Shown: positions 1 through 7,003 of the stretch, piece by piece
How positions within the stretch are numbered: position 1 is the first letter of the stretch
Layout: the number at the start of each line of letters is the position of its first letter
NCBI RefSeq assembly: GCF_003722355.1
Contig: NZ_QWDD01000003.1
Span: forward strand, 62,001-126,000
DNA from: Methylocystis hirsuta
Lineage (GTDB): Bacteria; Pseudomonadota; Alphaproteobacteria; Rhizobiales; Beijerinckiaceae
Reading direction: 5' to 3'
Length of the DNA stretch: 64,000 nucleotides
Translations under genes and position numbers: made by a program
Notes under the pieces: model-generated
What the model saw: the letters and a program-made list of their open reading frames with translations, nothing else
Database searches by the model: none
Told to the model about the DNA's origin: nothing

Positions 1-273
1 GCTGAAATCGCGCCCGCTACAATACAATAGCTGTCCACGGTGATGGTGCCAGTGACCGATCTCATGGGCAATCGAAAAGCGTTGTCGTGTTATGATGCTT
101 CGCGAGTTTACCGAGATAATTGCGCGCCGTTTCTTGCCGACGATCATGGCTTCACAACCATCAAGCGGGCGCCGTTTAACCAATGCTCCCGTATGCCAAG
201 CGATTGCTTCCAGATCGATTTCCTTGGGGTCTTCGATCCCCAAGCTTTGAAGAAGTTTTTCGGCAGGGTTCAT
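1..273 (-). CDS. ImmA/IrrE-family metallopeptidase (3' end outside window)
   Basis: Translating the complement from the ATG at 271-273 gives 91 codons open to the window edge. The residues IAHEIGHWHHHRG hold an HEXXH zinc site typical of ImmA/IrrE peptidases, which usually cleave a repressor or other regulator in response to stress. The N-terminus (MNPAEKLLQSLGIEDPKEID) and the later IVGKKRRAIISV strand also fit the family. Its ATG overlaps the stop of the upstream gene by ATGA, so it is translationally coupled as the third gene of an operon that runs away from the CBASS genes. Role as a protease that relieves repression of the neighbouring defence genes is inference, by analogy with the CapH/CapP regulators of other CBASS loci. 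The rest of the protein, including any sensor domain, is not visible. Confidence 0.85.
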   Translation of the reverse strand, partial: MNPAEKLLQSLGIEDPKEIDLEAIAWHTGALVKRRPLDGCEAMIVGKKRRAIISVNSRSIITRQRFSIAHEIGHWHHHRGQLLYCSGRDFS

Positions 274-689
274 GACCGAGAGTCGTCGTCTTCAAGCTGG
301 TCAAGTTCAGCCAAGTCCTCCAATAATCCTTCGATATCGTTTTTGCTAAGCTCTTCCCCCTTGCGGGCTGCCATCATGATCGGTTCGGAATCGTTCGCCT
401 TACCGCTTCGAATTTTTTCAAAGCGCTCCCGCGTGGTGCGCTTGTTGGCGGCTAGGGATGACGAGAGACCAGATTTTACTAGCGCCAACTGGGCGCGTGC
501 TCGCTCAAGATTCGCCTTGCCGGCCTTAAGGATGCCGCGTTCGATTGCTGCGTCTACTTTGGACAGGGCGTCGTTAGGCTCGATTCCAGCGTCGCGAAGT
601 TCATCGTCTAGTTGATCGCCAGACAGTCGAAGAATGCTGTCAATTATCGCGTCCTCGACGTGCTCGAGCGGGTCCTTCTTCCTTGTCAT
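270..689 (-). CDS. Hypothetical acidic helical protein, middle gene of sigma/ImmA operon
   Basis: A protein of about 139 aa, charged and probably mostly helical (MTRKKDPLEHVEDAIIDSIL near the N-terminus, an acidic Asp/Glu-rich C-terminus). I do not recognise the family. The chosen ATG at 687-689 overlaps the stop of the upstream sigma-like gene by ATGA; an alternative ATG three codons earlier (696-698) is also possible. The gene ends in another ATGA overlap with the ImmA/IrrE gene, so all three are tightly coupled. Placed between a DNA-binding sigma-like protein and a regulatory peptidase, it could be an anti-sigma-like partner or the peptidase substrate, but nothing in the sequence proves this. 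Confidence 0.7.
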   Translation of the reverse strand: MTRKKDPLEHVEDAIIDSILRLSGDQLDDELRDAGIEPNDALSKVDAAIERGILKAGKANLERARAQLALVKSGLSSSLAANKRTTRERFEKIRSGKANDSEPIMMAARKGEELSKNDIEGLLEDLAELDQLEDDDSRS

Positions 690-1291
690 GGCTTCCATCC
701 TTCAGGGAGCAGCCTTTTTGCAACCCGGCGGACCCGCTTTGCGAGATAGTCGAAGTCCTTCTGCGCAACCCCGCACAACTCGTGCAGTTCTTTTCCTTTC
801 AATCCTTCGCTCCAGCCGGTCAAGCAGAGCTGCGCCTCGTAATCGTCGCCAAGCGCCGCGGTGATCTTGGCAATTACCACTTCATTTCTAACCGCCTTTG
901 CCTGAGCGTCTTCTCTCGCGATGAGATCTGTCTCAGCATCAGGCTCTACGCTTACGACTTGTGGCACTGAATCGCTCTGATCGCCGATCGGGCTCCTGTA
1001 TTCGACGATGTCGCGTTTAGCCTTCTTGCGCGCATTTGAAACCCTGCTTCTCATGGTCTCAACCAAGCAAGCCATGAACGGAATGGCTCTCGGAAGCGCC
1101 CGTTCCGTCATCGTCGATAACACGGTGTCCGATATGATTTCATCAGGGTCCAACCCGGTGCCCGCCGATAACATGCGCGATATGATCGCCAGTTGCTTGC
1201 GCTCGTCCATCGTTAGTCGATTCAGGCATGCGCGAACCTCGTCCTGCGACAGCGTGTCGTTATTTTCTGTTTCCGATGCGCCGAGCGACAT
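686..1291 (-). CDS. Sigma-70-like DNA-binding protein
   Basis: A protein of 201 aa from the ATG at 1289-1291. It has a helical N-terminal half (DEVRACLNRLTMDERKQLAI, then GTGLDPDEIISDTVL) like the region-2-like part of short sigma-70-family proteins, a linker rich in Asp/Glu, and a C-terminal stretch (GLKGKELHELCGVAQKDFDY) resembling a region-4 helix-turn-helix. It probably acts as an alternative sigma factor or a sigma-derived transcription regulator. It is first in a three-gene operon with a small protein and an ImmA/IrrE peptidase, and is divergent from the CBASS operon across a 13-bp inverted repeat. Longer reading back to position 1387 is open but runs through that repeat, so I prefer the internal ATG. 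Family assignment is by pattern only. Confidence 0.7.
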   Translation of the reverse strand: MSLGASETENNDTLSQDEVRACLNRLTMDERKQLAIISRMLSAGTGLDPDEIISDTVLSTMTERALPRAIPFMACLVETMRSRVSNARKKAKRDIVEYRSPIGDQSDSVPQVVSVEPDAETDLIAREDAQAKAVRNEVVIAKITAALGDDYEAQLCLTGWSEGLKGKELHELCGVAQKDFDYLAKRVRRVAKRLLPEGWKP

Positions 1292-1317
1292 GATGGCCTT
1301 TGTAATTTTGCGCTCGC

Positions 1318-1393
1318 TCTTGAATGCTCCTCCGCAATGAAAGTCAGACAAGATTTTTTTTGTCCGAAGGGGACGCAAGCGGAGCATTCAAGA
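1318..1393. promoter_or_regulatory. Inverted repeat between divergent sigma-like and CBASS operons
   Basis: Arms TCTTGAATGCTCC (1318-1330) and GGAGCATTCAAGA (1381-1393) are perfect 13-bp inverted repeats separated by 50 bp. Nested between them is a smaller GACAA / TTGTC pair (1347-1351 and 1360-1364) around a T-rich centre. The site lies just upstream of the sigma-like gene (start 1291) and of the preferred CD-NTase start (1465). It is a good candidate for a shared operator or a pair of operators controlling both directions. The binding protein is not known. Confidence 0.5.
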
Positions 1394-1464
1394 ATAGGAC
1401 GCTGAGAATCGTCGCAGGAAAACAGCCTGCGCGCAACTTCTCCGAGCAGATAAGGATCGAAGAA

Positions 1465-2706
1465 TTGAACTACAACCCTCGTCACCCCAGCACGTCGGGC
1501 ATTCTTGAGCCGATCGACGTGCTCTTGGCTGATATCGCTGTCAGCATTCAGCTTTCCAAGACAGAGCACAACAAGGCGGTCGACCGGTTCGAGACCATGC
1601 GCGATTGGATCGATCGTGACGCGAGCCCGCTCCACGGGCTGGTCAGGCTCATGTATCCGCAGGGTTCCATGGCGATCGGCGCCACTATCGCCCGCGTGTC
1701 CGACCGGGAAGAGTACGACATCGACGTCATCGTCGACTTGGACATTCCCGCCAGATCTTCGCCCCAAGCTGTCCTTGACACCTTGCACGAAGCGATCAGG
1801 GGAGAGCCGGGTTCCCGATACTACGGTAAAACCATTCGCCATACCCGCTGCGTATGCGTGACGTACGAAGACGGGATGCATATCGACCTGACGCCCGCCG
1901 TCCTCAGTCCCCAACTGACGCCGCGCATCAGCACGATTTTTCACAGCAAACCCGAAGACTCGCATGTGCAAGATCACTGCCTCTGGGCAAACCCTTGGGG
2001 GCTCGCCGACTGGTTCAAGGGAATGACCCCCCAAGAAGCGGATTTTGCACGCTTTTTTGAGGAGAGGTCGCTTGCTCATGACTCCCGCAAAGTTGTTGCA
2101 AAGGCGGCGGGCGAGCCAGTGCCGCAGCAGGAACCAGCCTATCGTAAGTCCCGGGCGCTTATCGCCTTGCAGCTCATCAAGCGGTGGCGGAACGTGCTCT
2201 TTGCGAAGAGAGACCGAGCACGTATGCGCCGTTCGCCCTCCGTGCTCCTCTCTAAACTGATCGCAGACAACGCCAACAGGACGAGGACTCTGTCCGAGGA
2301 AGTCCATTACCAGGCCCAGTGCCTGCTTGATCGGCTTCTGACAGAAAAAGCCTTAGGACGGCTAATCTATGAGGTAAATCCTCGTTGCTCTGACGACGTC
2401 CTCACGGACCGCTGGCCTGCGGCGTCTTCGGATCAGGATCTCATGATCTTGGACCTTGAAGACTTCGTCGCGAAGATGGGCGCTCTCAGGACTGGCAATC
2501 TTAGCCTCGCCGATATGAGCAAACTGCTCGAAGGGCTGTTCGGCGAGCGGCCTGCGCGCAGCGTAGTGGATGATTACGTCCGTCGTGCGCAGCCCGGCGG
2601 CAATCGCGTCGTTCCAATGACTGGCAGGGTTGTCGGCATCGGCAGCGGTCTTGCCGCGCCTGCCGCGGCGCGCACTCCGCCTTCACACCGTTTCTTCGGG
2701 GATTGA
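1465..2706 (+). CDS. CBASS CD-NTase (cyclic oligonucleotide synthase)
   Basis: About 413 aa from the TTG at 1465, which has AAGGA eight bases upstream; an ATG at 1324 is in frame but would place the N-terminus across the intergenic inverted repeat. The nucleotidyltransferase core is clear: YPQGSMAIGA carries the GS motif (about residues 67-68), YDIDVIVDLD gives the paired metal-binding aspartates (about 85 and 87), and MHIDLTPAV the third (about 141). Such enzymes make cyclic di- or trinucleotides on phage infection, which switch on a downstream effector. Here the effector is the CapV phospholipase two genes on. The next gene starts 2 bp after the stop, so all are co-transcribed. The exact clade and nucleotide product cannot be read from sequence by eye. 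Confidence 0.9.
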   Translation: MNYNPRHPSTSGILEPIDVLLADIAVSIQLSKTEHNKAVDRFETMRDWIDRDASPLHGLVRLMYPQGSMAIGATIARVSDREEYDIDVIVDLDIPARSSPQAVLDTLHEAIRGEPGSRYYGKTIRHTRCVCVTYEDGMHIDLTPAVLSPQLTPRISTIFHSKPEDSHVQDHCLWANPWGLADWFKGMTPQEADFARFFEERSLAHDSRKVVAKAAGEPVPQQEPAYRKSRALIALQLIKRWRNVLFAKRDRARMRRSPSVLLSKLIADNANRTRTLSEEVHYQAQCLLDRLLTEKALGRLIYEVNPRCSDDVLTDRWPAASSDQDLMILDLEDFVAKMGALRTGNLSLADMSKLLEGLFGERPARSVVDDYVRRAQPGGNRVVPMTGRVVGIGSGLAAPAAARTPPSHRFFGD

Positions 2707-2707
2707 A

Positions 2708-3367
2708 ATGCTTCCCCTGTCGGTCATCGAGCAGGATCGTCGAATTCGTCGTGATTTCCCGGGGTTTCACCTCCAGTTCGACGGCGTTTTTATTGGAGCG
2801 TGGGAGGGCGAGGTGCGTCCGATTGGGCGCACCTACCGCCTAGCTATCCACTATTACCCTCGACGATATTTCTTTGAAACTTGCGTTATCGGCGCGCCTT
2901 ACATGGCGGTCCGTGTTCTCAGTCCAGAGATCGGTTTCAATCCGCGAGGAACCGGTGAGCCACCGCCTCACATCTACGGAGATGATGACGGCGAGGGGTT
3001 CACACTTTGTCTTTTCGATCCCCGTGAAGCTGACTGGACGCCCGATCAGTTCATCGCCGAAACCATCATCCCATGGGCCTGCGAATGGCTCTTCTACTTC
3101 GAAGGTTGGCAGTTAAGCGGCGAATGGGCCGGCGGCGGCAACCATCCGACAAGGAGCAATAAATGTCCTACGAACAGCCCGTCCTCCCGCGCTCCGCGGG
3201 ATCGATCCCTTCGCGCCGCGTTCAACAGAATTGGCCGGCTGACCGGGACTTTCGCATCCTCTCGATCGATGGAGGTGGCATCCGCGGGGTGTTCCCTGCC
3301 GGAGTGCTTGCAGATTTTGAGGCGACCTTGGGCGCCGGCGCATCCATCGTGGATTACTTCGACCTAG
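2708..3367 (+). CDS. CBASS stand-alone E2-like conjugating protein (Cap2-short type)
   Basis: ATG two bases after the CD-NTase stop. Residues 1-152 match the E2-like protein of short type II CBASS: PPPHIYGDDDGEGFTLCLFD with a candidate catalytic cysteine at 101, then TIIPWACEWLFYFEGW and LSGEWAGGGNHP. Such proteins form a thioester or isopeptide with the cyclase C-terminus and prime it; no E1 or JAB partner is present, as expected for the short type. Odd feature: the frame does not close at the usual point before capV but runs 205 bp into capV in a different frame, giving a low-complexity tail of about 70 aa after NHPTRSNK. This may be a real overlap, a frameshift, or a sequence error. The functional part is probably only the first 150 residues. 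Confidence 0.8.
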   Translation: MLPLSVIEQDRRIRRDFPGFHLQFDGVFIGAWEGEVRPIGRTYRLAIHYYPRRYFFETCVIGAPYMAVRVLSPEIGFNPRGTGEPPPHIYGDDDGEGFTLCLFDPREADWTPDQFIAETIIPWACEWLFYFEGWQLSGEWAGGGNHPTRSNKCPTNSPSSRAPRDRSLRAAFNRIGRLTGTFASSRSMEVASAGCSLPECLQILRRPWAPAHPSWITST

Positions 3368-4260
3368 TCGCCGGCACCTCGACAGGCGGAATACTGGCTC
3401 TCGGATTAGGCGCCGGCAAGTCGGCCCGCGAGATTCGCGACCTCTATATGCACAGGGGACCGCAGATCTTTCCGCCCGCGTGGGACAACGCATTGGGGCA
3501 GATATGGAAGTTCATCCGCAACAACTTCGTCAATGCGGCCTTCCATCGATACAACCGGTTCGCATTGGAGCGCACTCTTGAGGAGTTTTTTGGCGAGAAG
3601 CTTTTGGGGGAATCAAAAGTTCGCCATGTGATCCCGTCATTTGACGGACGCTTCAGCGAGGTCTTTTTGTTCAAGACTCGTCATCACGCAGATTACGAGC
3701 AGGATTGGCGACGCAAGATGGTCGAGGTTGCTCTCGCGACATCTGCGGCGCCGACGATTTATCGAGCCCTCGACACGGGCGGCTTCAGACTGATCGACGG
3801 CGGTGTATGGGCTAACAATCCGCTGATTCTCGCCGTTATTGAGGCGCTGGTTTGCTATGACGTGCCCCCGGAGCGCATCAAGGTGTTGAGCATTGGCTGC
3901 GGACAGGATCCGTTTCGCGTAACGAGACGTATGGCGATCGGCGGACTCCTTCATTGGCGCGGAGTGATCGGCGCGGCGATGCATGCTCAGTCTCTGGCCG
4001 CGACAAACCAAGCCAGACTACTGCTCGGGCCGCAGAACGTCGTTCGTATTGACCCGGCGATCACGGGGGCGCCGATCGAACTCGACGACTATCGGCGAGC
4101 GATGGACGAGCTGCTCCCCGCAGTAGCCGGCGCTGTCGCAGCTAGTCGCGATCGGGTTAGCTCGATGTTCCTTGCTCAGAAAGCCGCGCCCTTTGTCCCG
4201 GTGTCGTCGACGCTACTGACAGGAGCGAAAGACAGGCACCTTGAAACCGCTACGGCTTAA
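3163..4260 (+). CDS. capV: CapV patatin-like phospholipase, CBASS effector
   Basis: 365 aa with a good ribosome site (AAGGAG, six bases before ATG) and an in-frame TAA directly upstream of the ATG. Patatin signatures: SIDGGGIRGVFP (oxyanion loop, residues 34-45), GTSTGG with nucleophile Ser73, and LIDGGVWANNP with catalytic Asp about 212. CapV-type lipases are activated by the cyclic nucleotide made by the neighbouring CD-NTase and degrade the inner membrane, killing the infected cell before phage release. Third gene of the CBASS operon. The preceding E2 frame overlaps its first 205 bp. The lipase assignment is secure; the activating nucleotide is inferred from context. Confidence 0.93.
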   Translation: MSYEQPVLPRSAGSIPSRRVQQNWPADRDFRILSIDGGGIRGVFPAGVLADFEATLGAGASIVDYFDLVAGTSTGGILALGLGAGKSAREIRDLYMHRGPQIFPPAWDNALGQIWKFIRNNFVNAAFHRYNRFALERTLEEFFGEKLLGESKVRHVIPSFDGRFSEVFLFKTRHHADYEQDWRRKMVEVALATSAAPTIYRALDTGGFRLIDGGVWANNPLILAVIEALVCYDVPPERIKVLSIGCGQDPFRVTRRMAIGGLLHWRGVIGAAMHAQSLAATNQARLLLGPQNVVRIDPAITGAPIELDDYRRAMDELLPAVAGAVAASRDRVSSMFLAQKAAPFVPVSSTLLTGAKDRHLETATA

Positions 4261-4278
4261 CAAGCCAGCGGCCTGTAG

Positions 4279-5184
4279 ATGCTGGAGCAGGGCGATGTCA
4301 GATTCTTCGTCATGACGGACGCCGAACGACTCATCCGAAATTTTGCGCGCGTGGTCGCGTCCGCCCCATACGCACTCGCGCCTGAGCGGGCGGACGAACT
4401 CCAAGAGGCTGTGTTCGAGGGCGAGTCCTGGACACTGGCGCTTGAGGAAGGGCCGGCACAGGCGACGGCGCGCGTCGACAGGCGGGAAATCGTTGTCACG
4501 TTCGCGGCCCTCCTTGGACTTTGGGCTGTCGCCCGCGCGGCAATGATCGCTGGCGTTGAGGCCATCGCGGCCTCGCGGGCTGACCGACGGATACTCGACA
4601 GCGGACCCAATTCCCCAATGGCCGAGGCCTTGGCATTAATTGCCGCTGCTGAGGCGCTCATCCGGGATCCATGTGCGGCGTGGCCCGATGGACTACCCCA
4701 CCCGGACGCTGCGGCGCCGGAGGGGTCAGACGATTGGCGGGTCAACAACGTGTTCCTAGGCGCCGTCGGCTGGATATGCCTGCATGAGGTCGCGCATATC
4801 CACCTCGGCCACGAACCCGACACCACCGATGCGCTGCGGCGAAGGCAGGAGAATGAAGCCGACAGTTGGGCTACGCGCTGGGTACTCGACCGGGCTCCTC
4901 CTGACCTGCGCCGGGAGTTCCGTGTATTTGCGATCGCGGCCGGCCTTGCATGGATCGCGCTCGTTGACAAGGTTCGACGCGGGTCGCTCACGCATCCGCA
5001 TGCATGGGAGCGGCTCGGTCATTGCGCTCAGGTGTTCGGCACTGAGGAGTTGAGCCCGGGGCTGGAGCTTTCGACCCACGCGATGAAGGCGTGCTTCTTT
5101 CCCCATGACCCCATCGAGGACTTCGAAACGCCGCAGGAGGCATTCTTCGGCACTCTGTTCGCAGCGTCACGACTACCGCGTTGA
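4279..5184 (+). CDS. Lit-like zinc peptidase (peptidase U49-like) in the CBASS operon
   Basis: 301 aa, close to the length of E. coli Lit. ICLHEVAHIHLGHEP (about residues 166-180) holds an HEXXH zinc site and RQENEADSWATRWVLD (about 190-205) is the downstream helix expected to supply the third ligand. A long helical N-terminal region precedes it. Lit-type peptidases cleave elongation factor Tu during phage infection and abort growth. It follows capV by 18 bp, so it is likely co-transcribed and either adds a second killing effector or processes a CBASS component. An internal ATG at 4312 is an alternative start. Assignment to the Lit family is by motif and length; a general zincin is the fallback. 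Confidence 0.75.
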   Translation: MLEQGDVRFFVMTDAERLIRNFARVVASAPYALAPERADELQEAVFEGESWTLALEEGPAQATARVDRREIVVTFAALLGLWAVARAAMIAGVEAIAASRADRRILDSGPNSPMAEALALIAAAEALIRDPCAAWPDGLPHPDAAAPEGSDDWRVNNVFLGAVGWICLHEVAHIHLGHEPDTTDALRRRQENEADSWATRWVLDRAPPDLRREFRVFAIAAGLAWIALVDKVRRGSLTHPHAWERLGHCAQVFGTEELSPGLELSTHAMKACFFPHDPIEDFETPQEAFFGTLFAASRLPR

Positions 5185-5281
5185 CGCCTTCCTTACACTG
5201 TTTAGGTAGGGCGTATTCCACCATTCGGGCCGCCGCCTTCCCGAAGACGCATCGAGGGACAACAAGCTCTCGTAGACGAGC

Positions 5282-5340
5282 GAGTCTGGCTTATTGTAAT
5301 GATGAGTCTGGCTTATTGTAATGATGAGTCTGGCTTATTG
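5282..5340. repeat. 22-bp tandem repeat, 2.7 copies
   Basis: The unit GAGTCTGGCTTATTGTAATG plus AT is repeated exactly twice (5282-5303, 5304-5325) and a third copy stops after 15 bases. It sits about 100 bp after the last CBASS-operon gene. It is a simple tandem duplication with no spacers, so not a CRISPR. Confidence 0.85.
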
Positions 5341-5616
5341 CGACGGCCGCGAACGCGGCTACACCAGCCACCAGCAAGGGCGACTATAGCAGTTCGCTGC
5401 ATGAGTGCCCCGAGGAGAGTGCGTCAATTGTTGCAAGATAGCATCGGCTGATGCCTCCTGTCTCAATGCAGCTTTCGACGAGCCGCTGACAAAGATTCGC
5501 AGCTTAGATAGAAAGGTCCAATATTCTTGAAGGGTCACCGACGGATTTCCGCTTCGCAGCACGGGAATGTCCGCTTGGGGGCGATAGTCCAATGATCAAT
5601 GGCGCCAAGCAGCCGT
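5341..5616. other. Gap between defence island and transfer region
   Basis: No convincing gene is seen. A 77-codon minus-strand frame (5359-5592) is open but has no recognisable features and no clear ribosome site, so it is not called. Together with 5185-5281 this stretch separates the CBASS operon from the conjugation-associated genes. Confidence 0.5.
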
Positions 5617-6525
5617 TCATTCCTCAATGATGCGTTTTAAGGCTTCGGACCGGTCACCCGCGACCGCCCTGTAGAGCTTGTCGAAGTCCTGCGCCTCGGC
5701 GGCGCAATAAAGGATACGAACCGTAATTTCTGGATGCGCCGCGCGCAATTCGCGTGCGGCCTTGAGGCCGGGCCCATCGTTATCGGCATAAATCGTGAGC
5801 CTCTTAACGTCGTCGGGCCAGTTGACGACGCTAACGCGGTCGGCGCCAAGCGTCGCCCATACAGGTTCGCCAAATAGCAACTGCGCGGCCCATGCCTTCT
5901 CGAAACCCTCGGCGATGCCGAGCGCGGGAGCGGCCGGTGCGAGGCGAAGCATCGACGCGCCAAGCGGCCCAATTGCACGCCGGGGAAATTCGACATCGGC
6001 TTTACGACGGCCGCACGGATGCAAAAACGTGAGTTGAACGCCAACGATCCCGCGTGTCGGGGCTTGGGCGGCGGCGATCAGACAGGGCAGGGCGCTTCGC
6101 GGCCGGCGCCTATCGTAGCGATAGGACGGCAGGAAGCGAATTGACGCCGGGGGCGTAGTCGGTAGACCGCGCTCCGCCAAGAAGCTCTCGGCGATCGTCC
6201 CCTTAACTGGCACCGCCGATTGCCAGATCCGGCACGCATAGGCGCTCGTGGTCTTCGGCACCGGCTTCTCGTTGAGCGGCAGTCGATCTGTGATTTCGGT
6301 GCGCACGTTCGGGTCAACCGCGTTGATAGCGGCGATAACATCGCGCGGATCACAGCCGGCGAAACAATGCAGGATCACGCCCTTGTCGCCGTCATTGACG
6401 CTGAGCGAGGGCCGTCGATCGCCGCGTAGCTTTCCATGAGTCTTGACCGGACAATGGCAGAGATAGCCACGCCCCTCACGACGTCCTCCAAGGATTTGAG
6501 CGACGGCGTCGGCGCTCGCATGCAT
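5617..6525 (-). CDS. Toprim-domain primase-like protein
   Basis: 302 aa from the ATG at 6523-6525. The N-terminus has paired cysteines (YLCHCPVKTHGK and ILHCFAGC) resembling a primase-type zinc finger. The C-terminal half has a Toprim fold: IAEGFEKAWAAQLLFG with the conserved Glu, and RLTIYADNDGPGLKAA with the acidic metal site. Proteins of this kind are common on Rhizobiales conjugative elements, where they may prime the transferred strand or help replication. The gene is near the 3' end of the minus-strand cluster but separated from the next upstream gene by a rearranged stretch. A longer N-terminus back to 6603 is open but unlike the family. Confidence 0.8.
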   Translation of the reverse strand: MHASADAVAQILGGRREGRGYLCHCPVKTHGKLRGDRRPSLSVNDGDKGVILHCFAGCDPRDVIAAINAVDPNVRTEITDRLPLNEKPVPKTTSAYACRIWQSAVPVKGTIAESFLAERGLPTTPPASIRFLPSYRYDRRRPRSALPCLIAAAQAPTRGIVGVQLTFLHPCGRRKADVEFPRRAIGPLGASMLRLAPAAPALGIAEGFEKAWAAQLLFGEPVWATLGADRVSVVNWPDDVKRLTIYADNDGPGLKAARELRAAHPEITVRILYCAAEAQDFDKLYRAVAGDRSEALKRIIEE

Positions 6526-6562
6526 AGCTATTGTAGCCGCGCACCGCCGCGCGTCGCATTCA

Positions 6563-7003
6563 TCAGAATGGTGAACGGGTGCGGCAGATCGGAAGCTGAC
6601 CATAAGCCGCGCGCGGCTTCGCGCATCGGATCGTCATTCCGGACGTGACAGACGCGGGCGGCGGCGCAACTGGCGGCGCGCCAGCCTGCGCAATAGCAGT
6701 GCATCGAGGCTTCGCGTCGCGAACGATCGCAGCGAGATAGGCGAGCGATGCCTCCCCACAATCGGTACGGGCCTTGGCCGAGTTCGTGAAAAAAGTCCCG
6801 CGAATGCAGCTCTGAACGCCATAAAGGCGGAAAGCCTGACCGTTTGCGGGCCAGCTATCTCCCGTATGAAAGGTGACGCCGGACTGAGGAAAGTCGAACA
6901 CGGGTAGCGCAGACTGCGCCCGCGTCTGTGCGCTGCCGAGCGCGGGGAGCACGATCGATGCGACGATGAGGGCGACTTGCAATACGGCGCGCATGATTTT
7001 CAT
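6563..7003 (-). CDS. Secreted thermonuclease-like protein with a foreign C-terminal tail
   Basis: 146 aa with a signal peptide (MKIMRAVLQVALIVASIVLP, cleavage near GSAQT). The middle (GDSWPANGQAFRLYGVQSC) resembles the start of the staphylococcal nuclease-like proteins found beside T4SS genes. Expected C-terminal nuclease strands are missing. From about residue 113 the frame instead reads the antisense of a short traG-like fragment (6604-6667; compare the true traG at 21854-21917), giving PPPASVTSGMTIRCAKP. The gene is therefore probably a truncated, chimeric remnant without activity. Its start overlaps the stop of the preceding gene by one base. Confidence 0.55.
   Translation of the reverse strand: MKIMRAVLQVALIVASIVLPALGSAQTRAQSALPVFDFPQSGVTFHTGDSWPANGQAFRLYGVQSCIRGTFFTNSAKARTDCGEASLAYLAAIVRDAKPRCTAIAQAGAPPVAPPPASVTSGMTIRCAKPRAAYGQLPICRTRSPF

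Noticed and set aside
1222..2307. 361-codon minus-strand frame across the CD-NTase and intergenic region
   Set aside because: Antisense to the cyclase motifs; composition of a shadow frame.
5282..5340. Tandem repeat considered as a CRISPR
   Set aside because: Copies are directly adjacent without spacers and fewer than three.
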